Shown: positions 44,236 through 53,635 of the stretch, in pieces
How positions within the stretch are numbered: the first letter of the stretch is position 1
How the letters are laid out: the number at the start of each line of letters is the position of its first letter
Assembly (NCBI GenBank): GCA_030523325.1
Contig: JAUNIS010000006.1
Coordinates: 18,556-82,555 of the forward strand
Length of the DNA: 64,000 nt
Direction: 5' to 3'
Source: Phascolarctobacterium sp.
GTDB taxonomy: Bacteria; Bacillota; Negativicutes; Acidaminococcales; Acidaminococcaceae
Translations under genes and position numbers: made by a program
The notes under the pieces: generated by a model
Told to the model about the DNA's origin: nothing
Databases searched by the model: none
Seen by the model: the letters and a program-made list of their open reading frames with translations, nothing else

Positions 44236-44248
44236 TTTGCATCACTCC

Positions 44249-45052
44249 TTATTCTAAAAGAAACCATTCTAAATCATCAGGTATATAAAGATTGCCATGA
44301 TAATACTCTTTACCCTCGTTATAATAAAGCTCCTTGCGATTGGCAAAATTTTTATCTTCCGTATGGTAAAGAAGCAAATTCTTTATTTTAAGGCTTTCCG
44401 CGACCTCACAGGCATCCTTAACTGTCGAATGATGAATGGCGTAAGGATCAAAAATATCCTTTTGGCTATACAGACAATAAGACTCGTGTAAAAGCCACGT
44501 ACTGCCTAGAACATATTCTTTATTCACCGCATGATAAGGCTCATCACCTAAGCAGGTTAAACGCTTACCCGATGCGTATTCAATGGTAAAACCAAATTGC
44601 TTAGTCTTGGTTGATGCAAGATCAAAAAAAGTAATGGGATAGCCAATAATCTCTTCCTCCTCGCCGTCTTCCACGGGCACGAGGTAGAAACCATTATTTA
44701 AGAAAAGCAATTCCTTAGGCTCAAGCACTTCCTTGAGAATTCTCTCAAGCTTGTCCATGAGTTCTTCATGACCAAATACACATACCTCACCCTCATAGGC
44801 ACCCTTATGCATACCATGCATAATAAAACGAGCTATCCAAACAATACCCAGCAAATGATCCGTATGCTTGTGGGTCACAAATATATTGTGGATGCGGTGA
44901 TAATCGATGCCAGCTTTTTCCAGCTGCACCATGAGCCCGTTGCCGCCTCCTCCATCAACCAAAAAAACATCGTCACCATTTTCCAAGGTAAAGCAAGTAT
45001 TATAATTTTTTAACGAAAGAGCATCACCCGTGCCTAACATCGTTAATTTCAT
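44249..45052 (-). CDS. Metallo-beta-lactamase-fold hydrolase, RNase Z-like
   Basis: 267 residues. The metal motif is VTHKHTDHLLG, with LGTGDALS at the N-terminus, CLGDEPYH as the aspartate/histidine strand and LLYHTED near the end, typical of the RNase Z/ElaC-like group but with a shorter exosite. ATG 45052 has GGTGA nearby; crcB ends 4 bases upstream, so the genes are co-transcribed. Could act on tRNA ends or a small molecule. Confidence 0.78.
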   Translation of the reverse strand: MKLTMLGTGDALSLKNYNTCFTLENGDDVFLVDGGGGNGLMVQLEKAGIDYHRIHNIFVTHKHTDHLLGIVWIARFIMHGMHKGAYEGEVCVFGHEELMDKLERILKEVLEPKELLFLNNGFYLVPVEDGEEEEIIGYPITFFDLASTKTKQFGFTIEYASGKRLTCLGDEPYHAVNKEYVLGSTWLLHESYCLYSQKDIFDPYAIHHSTVKDACEVAESLKIKNLLLYHTEDKNFANRKELYYNEGKEYYHGNLYIPDDLEWFLLE

Positions 45053-45056
45053 AAAA

Positions 45057-45419
45057 TCACCCAATCAAAGAACCAGCATACGCCGCAAGTACACCACAAA
45101 ATACAGAAAGCCCTGCGTACAAAGCTGCCGTAAAAAATTCTCCCTTACAAAGCAAGGTGTTAATCTCCAAAGCATAAGTCGAAAAGGTCGTGAAGCCTCC
45201 GCAAATCCCCGCCTTTAAAAACAAAGCCACTGCCCCTTGACCAATGCTTTCCTTTGTCGTCCAAGCGTTAAGCGCGCCTAAAAGACAAGCACCGCAAATA
45301 TTTATAACGAAGGTTCCCAAAGGGAAGGCGCCCAGAGGAAGAATTACAAGTCCTAAAAGATAGCGACTCATAGCCCCTAAGGCTCCGCCTAAACCCACTG
45401 CCAAACAATTAGTCAACAT
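45057..45419 (-). CDS. crcB: Fluoride channel Fluc/CrcB
   Basis: Dual-topology membrane channel exporting fluoride. 120 residues and four hydrophobic helices, with GGALGAMSRYLLG and the signature GGFTTFSTYALE. It follows the CGGC-domain gene by 3 bases. I looked for a fluoride riboswitch upstream of the pair and found none. Confidence 0.93.
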   Translation of the reverse strand: MLTNCLAVGLGGALGAMSRYLLGLVILPLGAFPLGTFVINICGACLLGALNAWTTKESIGQGAVALFLKAGICGGFTTFSTYALEINTLLCKGEFFTAALYAGLSVFCGVLAAYAGSLIG

Positions 45420-45422
45420 TTT

Positions 45423-45830
45423 TTATTCGTCCCATTCTTTATAAAGACCAGCCTCGCGTCTTTCTTGCGTGCGTTTAGACAAGTAAGAACCAAGCTTTAA
45501 TTCGAAGCCTTTGCGTTGAACAATTTCCTTTAAATATTCTCTATGAGGACAAGGAGGATTGTGGTAATTGTCGGACACAACGCAGGAAGCAAGATGAACA
45601 ACAACATTTTCTTTAGGGATATGGTTCCTGTTGAGCTTGTGAATTAAATTTTCTAGCTTAGCTGCAAGACCCATACCGCAACAACCACCACATGTAAAAG
45701 ACAGATATCTCGTATCCTCGTCGTAATCCTTGAACGCACCCTCGCGATTATAAAAAGCGTTCATACAAGGAAAGCCCGGACACCTTTGACAAACAATGTC
45801 GCATTGCACGATAACTACTAATTTACTCAT
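45423..45830 (-). CDS. CGGC-domain cysteine-rich protein
   Basis: 135 residues with many cysteines: VQCDIVCQRCPGFPC, the family motif FTCGGCCGMG, VHLASCVVSD and PPCPH. These are the features of the CGGC domain family, thought to bind a metal or Fe-S cluster. GGAGGGG precedes ATG 45830. First gene of the operon with crcB and the MBL hydrolase. Confidence 0.82.
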   Translation of the reverse strand: MSKLVVIVQCDIVCQRCPGFPCMNAFYNREGAFKDYDEDTRYLSFTCGGCCGMGLAAKLENLIHKLNRNHIPKENVVVHLASCVVSDNYHNPPCPHREYLKEIVQRKGFELKLGSYLSKRTQERREAGLYKEWDE

Positions 45831-45892
45831 AAGAACCCCTCCACAGCTTTTACGTTAATTTAATTTTATCATCAATTCTTTTTAATAGCAAT

Positions 45893-45923
45893 GCAAAAGA
45901 GCTCATGCTTAGCATGAGCTCTT
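45893..45923 (-). terminator. Terminator of the ilv operon
   Basis: AAGAGCTCATGC pairs perfectly with GCATGAGCTCTT across a 2-base centre, followed by TTTT on the minus strand. Confidence 0.8.
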
Positions 45924-45965
45924 GAGTAGTTTCACAGGAATTTATTTTTAACAGGTTTAAGAAAA

Positions 45966-46973
45966 TTATTTTTTCTTTTGCAGGAACGGCATCATAGCGC
46001 GAAGCTTGTTGCCAACTTGTTCGATTTGATGAGCTTTGCCCATGCGACGCATAGCATTGAAATGAGGACGGCCACATTGGTTTTCAAGAAGCCACTTGTT
46101 AGCGAAGGTGCCGTCTTGAATTTCAGCAAGAACCTTCTTCATTTCTTTCTTGGTTTCAGCGGTGATGATACGTTTGCCAGAGCAGTAGTCACCGAATTCA
46201 GCTGTATCGGATACGGAATAACGCATCTTGGAGAGGCCGCCTTCATAAACAAGGTCAACGCAAAGCTTCATTTCATGTACACATTCAAAGAAAGCGGATT
46301 CAGGTTGATAGCCAGCTTCTACGAGAGTTTCGAAGCCTGCAACCATCAGAGCATTAACACCGCCACAAAGAACGCATTGTTCACCGAAGAGGTCGGTTTC
46401 AGTCTCTTCTTTAATAGTTGTTTCGAGAACGCCTGCACGGGTACCGCCAATAGCTTTTGCATAAGCAAGAGCAAGGTCATGGCATTTGCCAGTTGCATCT
46501 TGATGAGCTGCTACCAGCATAGGAACGCCAGAGCCTTCAACATAGGTACGACGTACGAGATGGCCAGGACCTTTAGGTGCAACCATGAAAACGTCTATAT
46601 CAGCAGGAGGAACGATTTGACCAAAATGCAGGTTGAAACCATGTGCGCAAGCAAGAGCATCGCCAGCTTCCAGATAAGGAGCGATATTGTTCTTGTATTC
46701 GTAAGCATGTTTTTCGTCCGGGATTAACATCATGATAACGTTAGCCCATTTAGCTGCTTCAGCAACAGTTTTAACGGTTAAGCCAGCTGCTTCAGCTTTA
46801 GCTTTGGATTTGGAGCCTTCATAAAGACCTACACAAACATCAACACCGGAATCCTTCAGGTTGAGAGCATGAGCTTTACCTTGGGAACCGAAACCGATTA
46901 CTGCAACTCTGCGACCTTGGAACATTTCCAGATTAGCATCTTGATCATAAAACATTTGTAACATTTTCTTCAC
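45966..46973 (-). CDS. ilvC: Ketol-acid reductoisomerase
   Basis: Class I enzyme of valine/isoleucine synthesis. The Rossmann motif is [16 protein letters not shown]; the beta2-alphaB loop [12 protein letters not shown] suggests NADPH. The catalytic Mg sites are in [16 protein letters not shown] and [12 protein letters not shown]. 335 residues is standard. It lies 84 bases after ilvB in the T-box-controlled operon. Confidence 0.97.
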   Translation of the reverse strand: MKKMLQMFYDQDANLEMFQGRRVAVIGFGSQGKAHALNLKDSGVDVCVGLYEGSKSKAKAEAAGLTVKTVAEAAKWANVIMMLIPDEKHAYEYKNNIAPYLEAGDALACAHGFNLHFGQIVPPADIDVFMVAPKGPGHLVRRTYVEGSGVPMLVAAHQDATGKCHDLALAYAKAIGGTRAGVLETTIKEETETDLFGEQCVLCGGVNALMVAGFETLVEAGYQPESAFFECVHEMKLCVDLVYEGGLSKMRYSVSDTAEFGDYCSGKRIITAETKKEMKKVLAEIQDGTFANKWLLENQCGRPHFNAMRRMGKAHQIEQVGNKLRAMMPFLQKKK

Positions 46974-47057
46974 CTCATAAAAATTTTAGATTTATATTAT
47001 TTCAAAAATAATAACAAAAAAGTTTTCCCTTAAATTATGACTATGATTATATCTATT

Positions 47058-48719
47058 TTATTTAAATGTGTCAACGAAATCATTAATTTTTGCACCAGCT
47101 GCGACCATGGGGTCAACCATATCACCTTGTTCGACAACAGCTTCAATAACAAAAGTCTTGTCAGAAGACTCGGCCTTTTTAAGTGCTTCGGTAAATTCTT
47201 CACAGGTGGTAACACGCATACCGTCAGCTCCACAGGATCTTGCAAAACCAACGAAGTCGAAATCCGTAAGAATTGTAGAAGAATATCTCTTGTCATAGAA
47301 AAGATGTTGCCATTGACGAACCATGCCTAAGCAAGAGTTATTAATTACAACAGCGATAAGTTTTTTGTTCTCGCGACAAGCAGTGTATAATTCCATACCC
47401 GTCATCTTGAACCCGCCATCACCTGAGATGGAAATAACTTGATGACCTTCACTCACGAAGCTTGCACCAAGTGCACCAGGTAAACCAAAGCCCATAGTAC
47501 CACAGCCACCGGAAGTAATAAAGTGACGCGGCTTGTCAATCTTTAAGTATTGAGCAGCCCACATTTGGTTTTGACCAACATCGGTTACGTAGATGGGGTC
47601 CTTGCCTGCAAATTCTTTATTCATGATTTCCATCACGTTAGGAGCGGTCAGGCGATCCACACGGGTCAGGGCACATGTTTCAGTTGCGTTCCAAGCACGA
47701 ACTTGGTCCCACCAGTCTTCATGCTTAGCTTCTTTAATTAAAGGAAGGAGCTTTTCTAAGTTGGCTTTTGCGTCACCAACTAAGGAGTAATCGACCTCGA
47801 CGTTTTTATCAACCTCGGAAATATCGATTTCAAATTGGATGATGGTTTTTTCGCCGTGATAAGAATTACGATCACCGGTTACGCGATCGCTAAAACGACT
47901 GCCTACAACAACGAGAACATCTGCAGTAGTAACTGCCATATTAGATGCGATGTGACCATGCATACCGCTTAAGCCCAAGCTATGAGAATTGTTGCCTGGG
48001 AAAGCACCAAGACCCATCAAGGAAGATGCTACTGGAATATCGGCTCTCTCGGCGAGAGTAACAAGCTCAGCTTGAGCACCAGAATTAATTGCACCGCCGC
48101 CAACTAAAATTACGGGACGCTCAGCATTGTTAATTGCTTCGGCAATTTCTTCGAAGACATCGTCCTTAGAAACATGAGTGCCAGCGCGACCTTTTTGGTT
48201 GAGCTCGGGGTATTCAAGCAATTCATTTTGAATGCTAGAAGGAATATCAACGAGGACAGGACCTGGACGACCTTCTTTCGCAACACGGAAGGCTTTACGC
48301 AAGCCAGGGATTAAATCTTCTTTTTTACGGATTAACATATTGTATTTTGTAATAGGAAGAGTTACACCTACGATATCAATTTCTTGGAAGCTATCACGAC
48401 CAAGCATGTTCACGCCTACTTGTCCGGAAATAGCTACCACGGGAATGCTGTCGAGGTAAGCCGTTGCGAGACCGGTAACAATATTTGTCGCACCCGGACC
48501 AGAGGTAGCAATACATACGCCAACCTTACCAGACGCACGAGCGTAACCATCAGCCGCATGAATTGCACCTTGCTCGTGAGCGGTGAGGACACGATTTAAC
48601 TTGGAGCTATAGAGAGCGTCGAATAGAGGGATTACGGAACCTCCTGGATAACCAAAGACTGTTTCCACTCCCTGTTCTTCTAATAATTTAACAATGGCTT
48701 CAGAGCCTTTTAGCATCAT
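47058..48719 (-). CDS. ilvB: Acetolactate synthase large subunit
   Basis: ThDP enzyme condensing pyruvate with pyruvate or 2-oxobutyrate. The catalytic glutamate is in LTAHEQGAIHAADGYARASG. The ThDP motif GDGGFKMTGMELYTACRENKK is trimmed here to GDGGFKMTG...NNSCLGMVRQWQ. 553 residues with a FAD-binding middle domain (GLSGMHGHIASN). It follows the small subunit by 13 bases. Confidence 0.96.
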   Translation of the reverse strand: MMLKGSEAIVKLLEEQGVETVFGYPGGSVIPLFDALYSSKLNRVLTAHEQGAIHAADGYARASGKVGVCIATSGPGATNIVTGLATAYLDSIPVVAISGQVGVNMLGRDSFQEIDIVGVTLPITKYNMLIRKKEDLIPGLRKAFRVAKEGRPGPVLVDIPSSIQNELLEYPELNQKGRAGTHVSKDDVFEEIAEAINNAERPVILVGGGAINSGAQAELVTLAERADIPVASSLMGLGAFPGNNSHSLGLSGMHGHIASNMAVTTADVLVVVGSRFSDRVTGDRNSYHGEKTIIQFEIDISEVDKNVEVDYSLVGDAKANLEKLLPLIKEAKHEDWWDQVRAWNATETCALTRVDRLTAPNVMEIMNKEFAGKDPIYVTDVGQNQMWAAQYLKIDKPRHFITSGGCGTMGFGLPGALGASFVSEGHQVISISGDGGFKMTGMELYTACRENKKLIAVVINNSCLGMVRQWQHLFYDKRYSSTILTDFDFVGFARSCGADGMRVTTCEEFTEALKKAESSDKTFVIEAVVEQGDMVDPMVAAGAKINDFVDTFK

Positions 48720-48732
48720 TTTTCATATCTCC

Positions 48733-48954
48733 TTACATTACTGTGTAAACTGAGGTTACCGCAACCTGTTTTGCCAAAAGCTTAGCGATTTGTGCAGCTA
48801 CCAATTGGTCGAGCTGAATCTCCAGGGTTGTTTCTTCTGCACTATTGTCCATCTTTAAAGAACGGACAGCTGCACCATTTTTAGATAACACACGTAATAC
48901 TCTCGGCAACAAGGTTTCATCATTTTGACCTTTTACTAATACTTTTTCAAACAT
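48733..48954 (-). CDS. ilvN: Short ACT-domain regulatory subunit of acetolactate synthase
   Basis: 73 residues, a single ACT domain (MFEKVLVKGQNDETLLPRVL to VAVTSVYTVM), much shorter than the usual 160-residue IlvN/IlvH and closer to IlvM. Expected to bind IlvB and tune feedback inhibition. ATG 48954 has GGAGG 8 bases upstream; a longer open frame runs back into the T-box leader and is not coding. First gene of the ilv operon. Confidence 0.8.
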   Translation of the reverse strand: MFEKVLVKGQNDETLLPRVLRVLSKNGAAVRSLKMDNSAEETTLEIQLDQLVAAQIAKLLAKQVAVTSVYTVM

Positions 48955-48994
48955 TTCAAATTCCTCCAAATTTTTATGTTTGATGGACACTAGG

Positions 48995-49260
48995 TTAGGG
49001 CAATTAAAAAACCCCTGCATATTTCTATGCAGGGGCGTAAATACAAGTACGCGGTACCACCCTAATTTATTACTTAGCACCAGTCCATCAACCGGCTCAG
49101 AATTAACGCATCTGGTACGGATCAGTCTACTCGAAAACTTTCGCTGACCAGTTCATGGGTGATTTAATCAATAAGCTTTAGCACCGGTTCACACCAACCA
49201 CCGATTCTCTTGAGCTTTCGTCTTATCTTTGCTCCCAATCATAACCTTTACAACAATGTG
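48995..49260 (-). promoter_or_regulatory. T-box leader of the ilv operon, specifier reads AUC (Ile)
   Basis: The conserved T-box sequence GGGTGGTACCGCG lies at 49050-49062. It is followed by the terminator CCCCTGCATA/TATGCAGGGG (49012-49035) with a T tract, and preceded by a Stem I with GGTGTGAACCGG and AAGAGAATC. Folding GATAAG with CTTATT leaves an internal loop GATTAAATCA, whose ATC before the final A fits an isoleucine specifier. Uncharged tRNA would favour readthrough. Confidence 0.88.
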
Positions 49261-49271
49261 AAATTGTTATT

Positions 49272-49300
49272 ATATTACTCCTTTAAAGGAACATTGTCAA
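49272..49300 (-). promoter_or_regulatory. Promoter of the ilv operon
   Basis: Perfect TTGACA (49295-49300), 17-base spacer, TAATAT (49272-49277) just upstream of the T-box leader. Confidence 0.8.
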
Positions 49301-49317
49301 CAAAATTTTATTAATTT

Positions 49318-50670
49318 TTACAAATTCTTAAGAATTGCTGCCACCTTGCCATTAAGCGCGGCTTTATATGCCTCTTTGTTTTCTTGAAGCGCGTTTTTGA
49401 TTTCGCTTGCAAGATTGCCTTCGGCTGGTCCGAGAATTTTTTTGTAGCCAAGAGCAAAGGCCTTGCAGTTTGCAGCAAAATCTTCTGGCTGTAAATTGAT
49501 TACACTTGCAATTTTACTAAAGAGTTCAGGATTTTTTTTGGCGATGACGCCAAGACCCGTACAGAAGGTTACATTGTTTAATTTTAGATGTGCCTTACCC
49601 TGTAATGCTTTCATAGCTGCAGCCGGATCATCAAGACCAACATCTGCATTAGCAAAGCTTAAGCGATAACCAAAGGTGTCGGCGATTTCGCAATGAAGAA
49701 TTAAATCTTCGTTCAAAGCTTCTGCATCCTTTAAGGCATCGATGCAAATAGACGCAAGCTTAATGCCATTACGTTGCAGCTCATTAGCAATGAGATAATG
49801 CTCGCAAGGAGTCAGCACCTTACCCGGCTTAGACAGAGAAAGCTCGAAGTCAATATCCCAAGGAGTATTCTTCAGATAAGAATTATAAATGAATTGCACG
49901 TGCATAATTGCTCCGCCGTATTCAAGCACGATACGATGCAGCTCGGCTTCGCTAAAAGAAATTTTATCCTTGCCAACTTGGAATTCAGCATTCAGATAAG
50001 AAGCGTCGACAGCGGAACGGAAGGCTTCGTTGAATTCGCTAAATTTTTTATTGACGGATTCGTCAGACATTTTCTCAATGCTAAGATCAATCTTCTCGCT
50101 GCAGTCAAAACCAATCATGCTATAACCGTAAAGGAGAGCCTTGACGATTTCTTCTTCGCTCTTAAGGCCGGCTGCGTTAGCACCATAGCCTTCCTTGTAG
50201 CCTGCTTCTAAAACGCCCCAGGTAGCAGTGTCAACTGCTTCTAAGAAATTGCGTTTAAGACTAGCGCTATCTTCTGGAGTATATTCAACGAGTACGGGCT
50301 TCAGCTGTTTTTTAACAAATTGTTCAGTAACAAAAGCATCCGCTGCGCCGACCCAATCACTAAAACCAATACTTGTTCCTTTGGTGCCGCAAGCAGTGGG
50401 CGCGGTCCATTTAACAATTCTACGCATAGCAGCTGCATTATTTGCAGTCAAAGGCATGATGTATGCTTTAGTTTTACCATTTTCTTTGACGGACTCCGCC
50501 TTAAAGATTTGGGTTAATTGATTTTCTTCATCGGTTACATAAACTAAACGTTTACCTACTTCCGTATTTACAAGAGCAAGGGAGCCCCCAGTTACTTCGC
50601 ATAAAGAAGCCTCGATTACTTGACCAAGAGCTTCCATAAAAGTATGAGCAGCTTTTTGTTTAACAGCCAT
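49318..50670 (-). CDS. UxaE-like tagaturonate/fructuronate epimerase family protein
   Basis: 450 residues of TIM-barrel type. DIDFELSLSKPGKVLTPCEHYLIANELQRNGIKLAS matches, in pattern, the metal-site region of UxaE-type epimerases (E...TP.EH..IA.EL.R.G); the piece PCEHYLIANELQRNGIKLAS is the clearest. HCEIADTFGYRLSFANADVG follows. UxaE acts in hexuronate catabolism, but no other uronate genes are near, so the substrate is uncertain. AGGAGG... precedes ATG 50670. Confidence 0.55.
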   Translation of the reverse strand: MAVKQKAAHTFMEALGQVIEASLCEVTGGSLALVNTEVGKRLVYVTDEENQLTQIFKAESVKENGKTKAYIMPLTANNAAAMRRIVKWTAPTACGTKGTSIGFSDWVGAADAFVTEQFVKKQLKPVLVEYTPEDSASLKRNFLEAVDTATWGVLEAGYKEGYGANAAGLKSEEEIVKALLYGYSMIGFDCSEKIDLSIEKMSDESVNKKFSEFNEAFRSAVDASYLNAEFQVGKDKISFSEAELHRIVLEYGGAIMHVQFIYNSYLKNTPWDIDFELSLSKPGKVLTPCEHYLIANELQRNGIKLASICIDALKDAEALNEDLILHCEIADTFGYRLSFANADVGLDDPAAAMKALQGKAHLKLNNVTFCTGLGVIAKKNPELFSKIASVINLQPEDFAANCKAFALGYKKILGPAEGNLASEIKNALQENKEAYKAALNGKVAAILKNL

Positions 50671-50931
50671 GACTATTTCCTCCCAAAATTTATCTTAAAA
50701 ATTAATTTTTAAAATGATGTAACTATGTTATTATAACTTAAACTATGATACCTATGCAAGAAGTTAATAATTGTTTCCCGACTTTAAGCTCGTTAATTTT
50801 CTTGAAACTTTACACTATAATCCACCGAACGAATTTCAAACCAATTGTTTGCTAAAACAAAAATGAAAAACATCCACGAAAAAATTTTTTCTGAAAATAT
50901 TTTCCGCAAGCAAATCCTAGATATAGAAAAG

Positions 50932-51099
50932 ATATTCACACTTTCCACAGGCTTATCCACAGTTTTTGTGGATAATTTTGCGGGACAAAAAGGCAATGAG
51001 GATAATTTGCCTAGCTAAAAAGCTTATTCCGTGGGATTCTCAGTTAATTATCAACAATTTATTCACAGCTGTGGATAAATTCCACATTTCTGTGGGGAA
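50932..51099. promoter_or_regulatory. DnaA-box cluster in a 671-bp intergenic region
   Basis: Four exact TTWTNCACA boxes form two face-to-face pairs. TTATCCACA (50953-50961, plus) pairs with TGTGGATAA (50967-50975, minus). TTATTCACA (51059-51067, plus) pairs with TGTGGATAA (51070-51078, minus). Near matches occur at 50932, 50941, 51048, 51078 and 51091. The surroundings are AT-rich. There is no dnaA, dnaN or rpmH beside it and no switch in gene direction, so a DnaA-titration or timing site seems likelier than oriC. Confidence 0.7.
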
Positions 51100-51278
51100 A
51101 AACCCCCAACCACAAGATATAGTTTTTAAAAATGCTTTCTCTTCATTTCCCTCTAGATTTAGACTCTGTCAAGCAATTTATTTCGCAAAAGGTCTCTTGA
51201 CAAATAATTTTTTTCTCAAAGACTTACGCAAAACCTCTAAACCCCTTGGAATCAATAGGCTTTAAATTTTCAGACAAT

Positions 51279-51312
51279 AAAAAAACACGGTTAAATTTTG
51301 AATTCAACCGTG
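51279..51312 (-). terminator. Terminator of rarD
   Basis: CACGGTT pairs with AACCGTG, with an inner TGAATTCA-like region, then seven T's on the minus strand. Confidence 0.8.
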
Positions 51313-51341
51313 CCAAAACAAAAATTTTTATTACTGAACAT

Positions 51342-52229
51342 TTAATGAGTTTTTAGTTGAGACCAAATGTAAAAGAACAAACCTGTCCAAATACATCCAA
51401 AACTAATTGCGTGAGTCGTGGTAAAAGGTTCGCCATACATAAACACGCCAATTAAAAATGAAATAGATGGAGCAAGATATTGTAAGAAGCCAACTGTTTT
51501 AAATGGTAATAATTTTGCAGCAGTTGTAAATAAAATAATCGGTGTTGCTGTAACAATGCCTGCACCTACAATAAAGCAAAGAGTTCTTGCGTCTCCCGTT
51601 TGATAAGCATTGCCTCCACGCTGAGACAAATAATATAAATAACCTAAAGCGATGGGCGAGATCATTACCGTCTCAATCATCGTCGTCGTAAAGGCACTAC
51701 CAGGAATAACTTTTTTTAATAAGCCATAATACGCAAATGTCAAGGGCAAGCCAATACTTACCCAGGGAAGACTTCCCGTTTGGTAAACAAGATATCCAAT
51801 GCCACAGGTTGCACAAAAAACAGCAAGTTTTTGTAAATTAAGCAAGCGTTCACCTAAGAACATCATTCCAAAAAGAACGTTAACCAAGGGATTGATGTAA
51901 TAGCCCATACTTGTTTCCACAATACGTCCGTCAGCCACAGCCCAAATGAAAATACCCCAGTTCAAAGAGACCATAATAGCTGCAAGAGTCATACGAATGC
52001 CCATGCTTGCCTTACTAAAAATTAAAGCAGTTTCTTCCTTAAAGCTTTGCCATCTGCCCGTACAAACGATAATTAAACCGACAAAGACAACGGACCAAAT
52101 AAAACGATTAGCAAGTACCTCGAAGGCACCTACATTATTTAATTGCTTCCAATAGATAGGCAGCACACCCCAGATCAAATAACAAAAGAACCCGGCAATA
52201 ATACCCTGTTTTGATTGATTTTCATTCAT
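51342..52229 (-). CDS. rarD: EamA-family transporter RarD
   Basis: Inner-membrane drug/metabolite transporter with ten helices in 295 residues. The RarD-specific GIIAGFFCYLIWGVLPIYWK start, NWGIFIWAV and SMGYYINPLVNVLFGMMFLGER are clear. The E. coli homolog was named from chloramphenicol sensitivity; the substrate is unknown. Monocistronic. Confidence 0.92.
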   Translation of the reverse strand: MNENQSKQGIIAGFFCYLIWGVLPIYWKQLNNVGAFEVLANRFIWSVVFVGLIIVCTGRWQSFKEETALIFSKASMGIRMTLAAIMVSLNWGIFIWAVADGRIVETSMGYYINPLVNVLFGMMFLGERLLNLQKLAVFCATCGIGYLVYQTGSLPWVSIGLPLTFAYYGLLKKVIPGSAFTTTMIETVMISPIALGYLYYLSQRGGNAYQTGDARTLCFIVGAGIVTATPIILFTTAAKLLPFKTVGFLQYLAPSISFLIGVFMYGEPFTTTHAISFGCIWTGLFFYIWSQLKTH

Positions 52230-52333
52230 TTATTTATTACACCACGCGTAACTTAACGCGCCCCTTCTCAACACATACATAATACCTTAACACCACTGCC
52301 CATTCTAGTCAAGACTTAGCAAAAAGAAAAAGA

Positions 52334-52358
52334 GCAATACCTAAGCATCGCTCAAAAG
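52334..52358 (-). terminator. Weak terminator of the MFS gene
   Basis: GAGCGAT/ATTGCTC with one mismatch, then TTTTTC on the minus strand, just after the stop at 52360. Confidence 0.5.
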
Positions 52359-52359
52359 T

Positions 52360-53529
52360 TTAAAGTTTTTCAGGGATGGGGATCCTTGTAGCAACAAGTG
52401 CTGCTACAACTGGCAGAATAGCAATACTTTCAAGGACGTTAGGCAAGCCAAAGGTATCGGCTAGATAGCCAAGCACAGTTACACCAAAGCCCGACATACC
52501 TACGGAAAAACCAATTGTTAAACCGCTAGCCATACCAACGTTATTCGGCATCATGTTTTGTACGACCACCACAGTCGTAGCAAAGGAACTAATGATAAAA
52601 AATCCAGTTAGACTAACAGCAAGCATAGATGCCCAAGGAGTCGTTGCATGTGGAAGGAAGCCGATGGGTAGAGCACTCAAAAGGATGGAGCCGACAATAA
52701 TTTTTCGTGGCCCTACTTTATCTGAAAGCACCGCACCAAAAAGCGTACCCACAACACCACTTAACAAGAAGATGGTTACTAGATTGCTTGCGGTAATAGT
52801 ATCAAAGCTACGGAACTTCATAAAGTATACGGGCAAATAAGTATGGATGCTGGAATAAGCTGTGCTACGCAAAAAAATATATAAAAGCATCAAGACAACG
52901 TTGATATAGGAAAGACCCAGAACGCTTGCGTTGTGCTTTTGCTCGTTCATTTTGTTATAGGCAAAATTAACACGTTTAAATTCTGGCATAGCATACTCAA
53001 GCAGCACGAAAACTAAAACGCCCGGAATAATAAAATAAATACAGTTATGTAGGCCGCCCTCGCGTACTGCGAGATAAGTCATCATTAAAGAACCAACTGC
53101 CATGCCTCCATTCCCACCGACGGAAAAGAAACCCATATTCCTTGCTTTATTCGTGCTATCGCTTAAAAGATTGCAGGTCTTCGATGCTTGCGGATGATAA
53201 GTGGCGCTTGCGAGACTTATAAATGTTACGGCAGCAAGCAGCACCCCGTAGCTTGACGAATAACCGACTAAAGCAAAACCTGCGCCACCTAAAGCAGCCG
53301 TCCAACTTAAGAATTGCGGCAAGGATTTTTTATCCGTAATATAACCAAATAAAGGTTGGATTACCGAGGTCATAACATTTTGCACAAGGACAATGATTGC
53401 CATCTGTGTATAATTTAAAGAAAATATTTCTTTTAAGAAGGGCAAGGCTATGGGCAGTGCCCCGGCTTGCAGGTCGGTAACTAAATGACCTAGAACAATG
53501 GCTAAGACGGCAAAAGAATTTTTACTCAT
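52360..53529 (-). CDS. MFS transporter, Fsr (fosmidomycin resistance)-like
   Basis: 389 residues, 12 predicted helices. The N-terminal VLGHLVTDLQAGALPIALPFL matches the Fsr-type opening (GH...D...G..P...P), and PLFGYITDKK is the MFS loop-2 motif. Probably exports a small drug or metabolite with proton exchange. No regulator adjacent. Confidence 0.85.
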   Translation of the reverse strand: MSKNSFAVLAIVLGHLVTDLQAGALPIALPFLKEIFSLNYTQMAIIVLVQNVMTSVIQPLFGYITDKKSLPQFLSWTAALGGAGFALVGYSSSYGVLLAAVTFISLASATYHPQASKTCNLLSDSTNKARNMGFFSVGGNGGMAVGSLMMTYLAVREGGLHNCIYFIIPGVLVFVLLEYAMPEFKRVNFAYNKMNEQKHNASVLGLSYINVVLMLLYIFLRSTAYSSIHTYLPVYFMKFRSFDTITASNLVTIFLLSGVVGTLFGAVLSDKVGPRKIIVGSILLSALPIGFLPHATTPWASMLAVSLTGFFIISSFATTVVVVQNMMPNNVGMASGLTIGFSVGMSGFGVTVLGYLADTFGLPNVLESIAILPVVAALVATRIPIPEKL

Positions 53530-53594
53530 AAAACTACTTCAACTTTCTCGAAGGATGTTTTATTTTACTATTATTATATTTTTTAGTCAACAAA

Positions 53595-53630
53595 AGAAAA
53601 CTGACTTAAGCTTATCTGCCTAAGTCAGTT
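53595..53630 (-). terminator. Terminator of the CoA-transferase gene
   Basis: AACTGACTTA pairs with TAAGTCAGTT (53599-53608 with 53621-53630), then TTTTC on the minus strand. Confidence 0.8.
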
Positions 53631-53635
53631 AAAAA

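Noticed and set aside
45831..45965. Fluoride riboswitch for the crcB operon
   Set aside because: No conserved fluoride-aptamer sequence or pseudoknot; the gap holds only the ilv terminator and an AT-rich leader.
50671..51341. Main chromosomal origin oriC
   Set aside because: DnaA boxes are present, but dnaA, dnaN, rpmH or gyrB are missing and gene direction does not change here.
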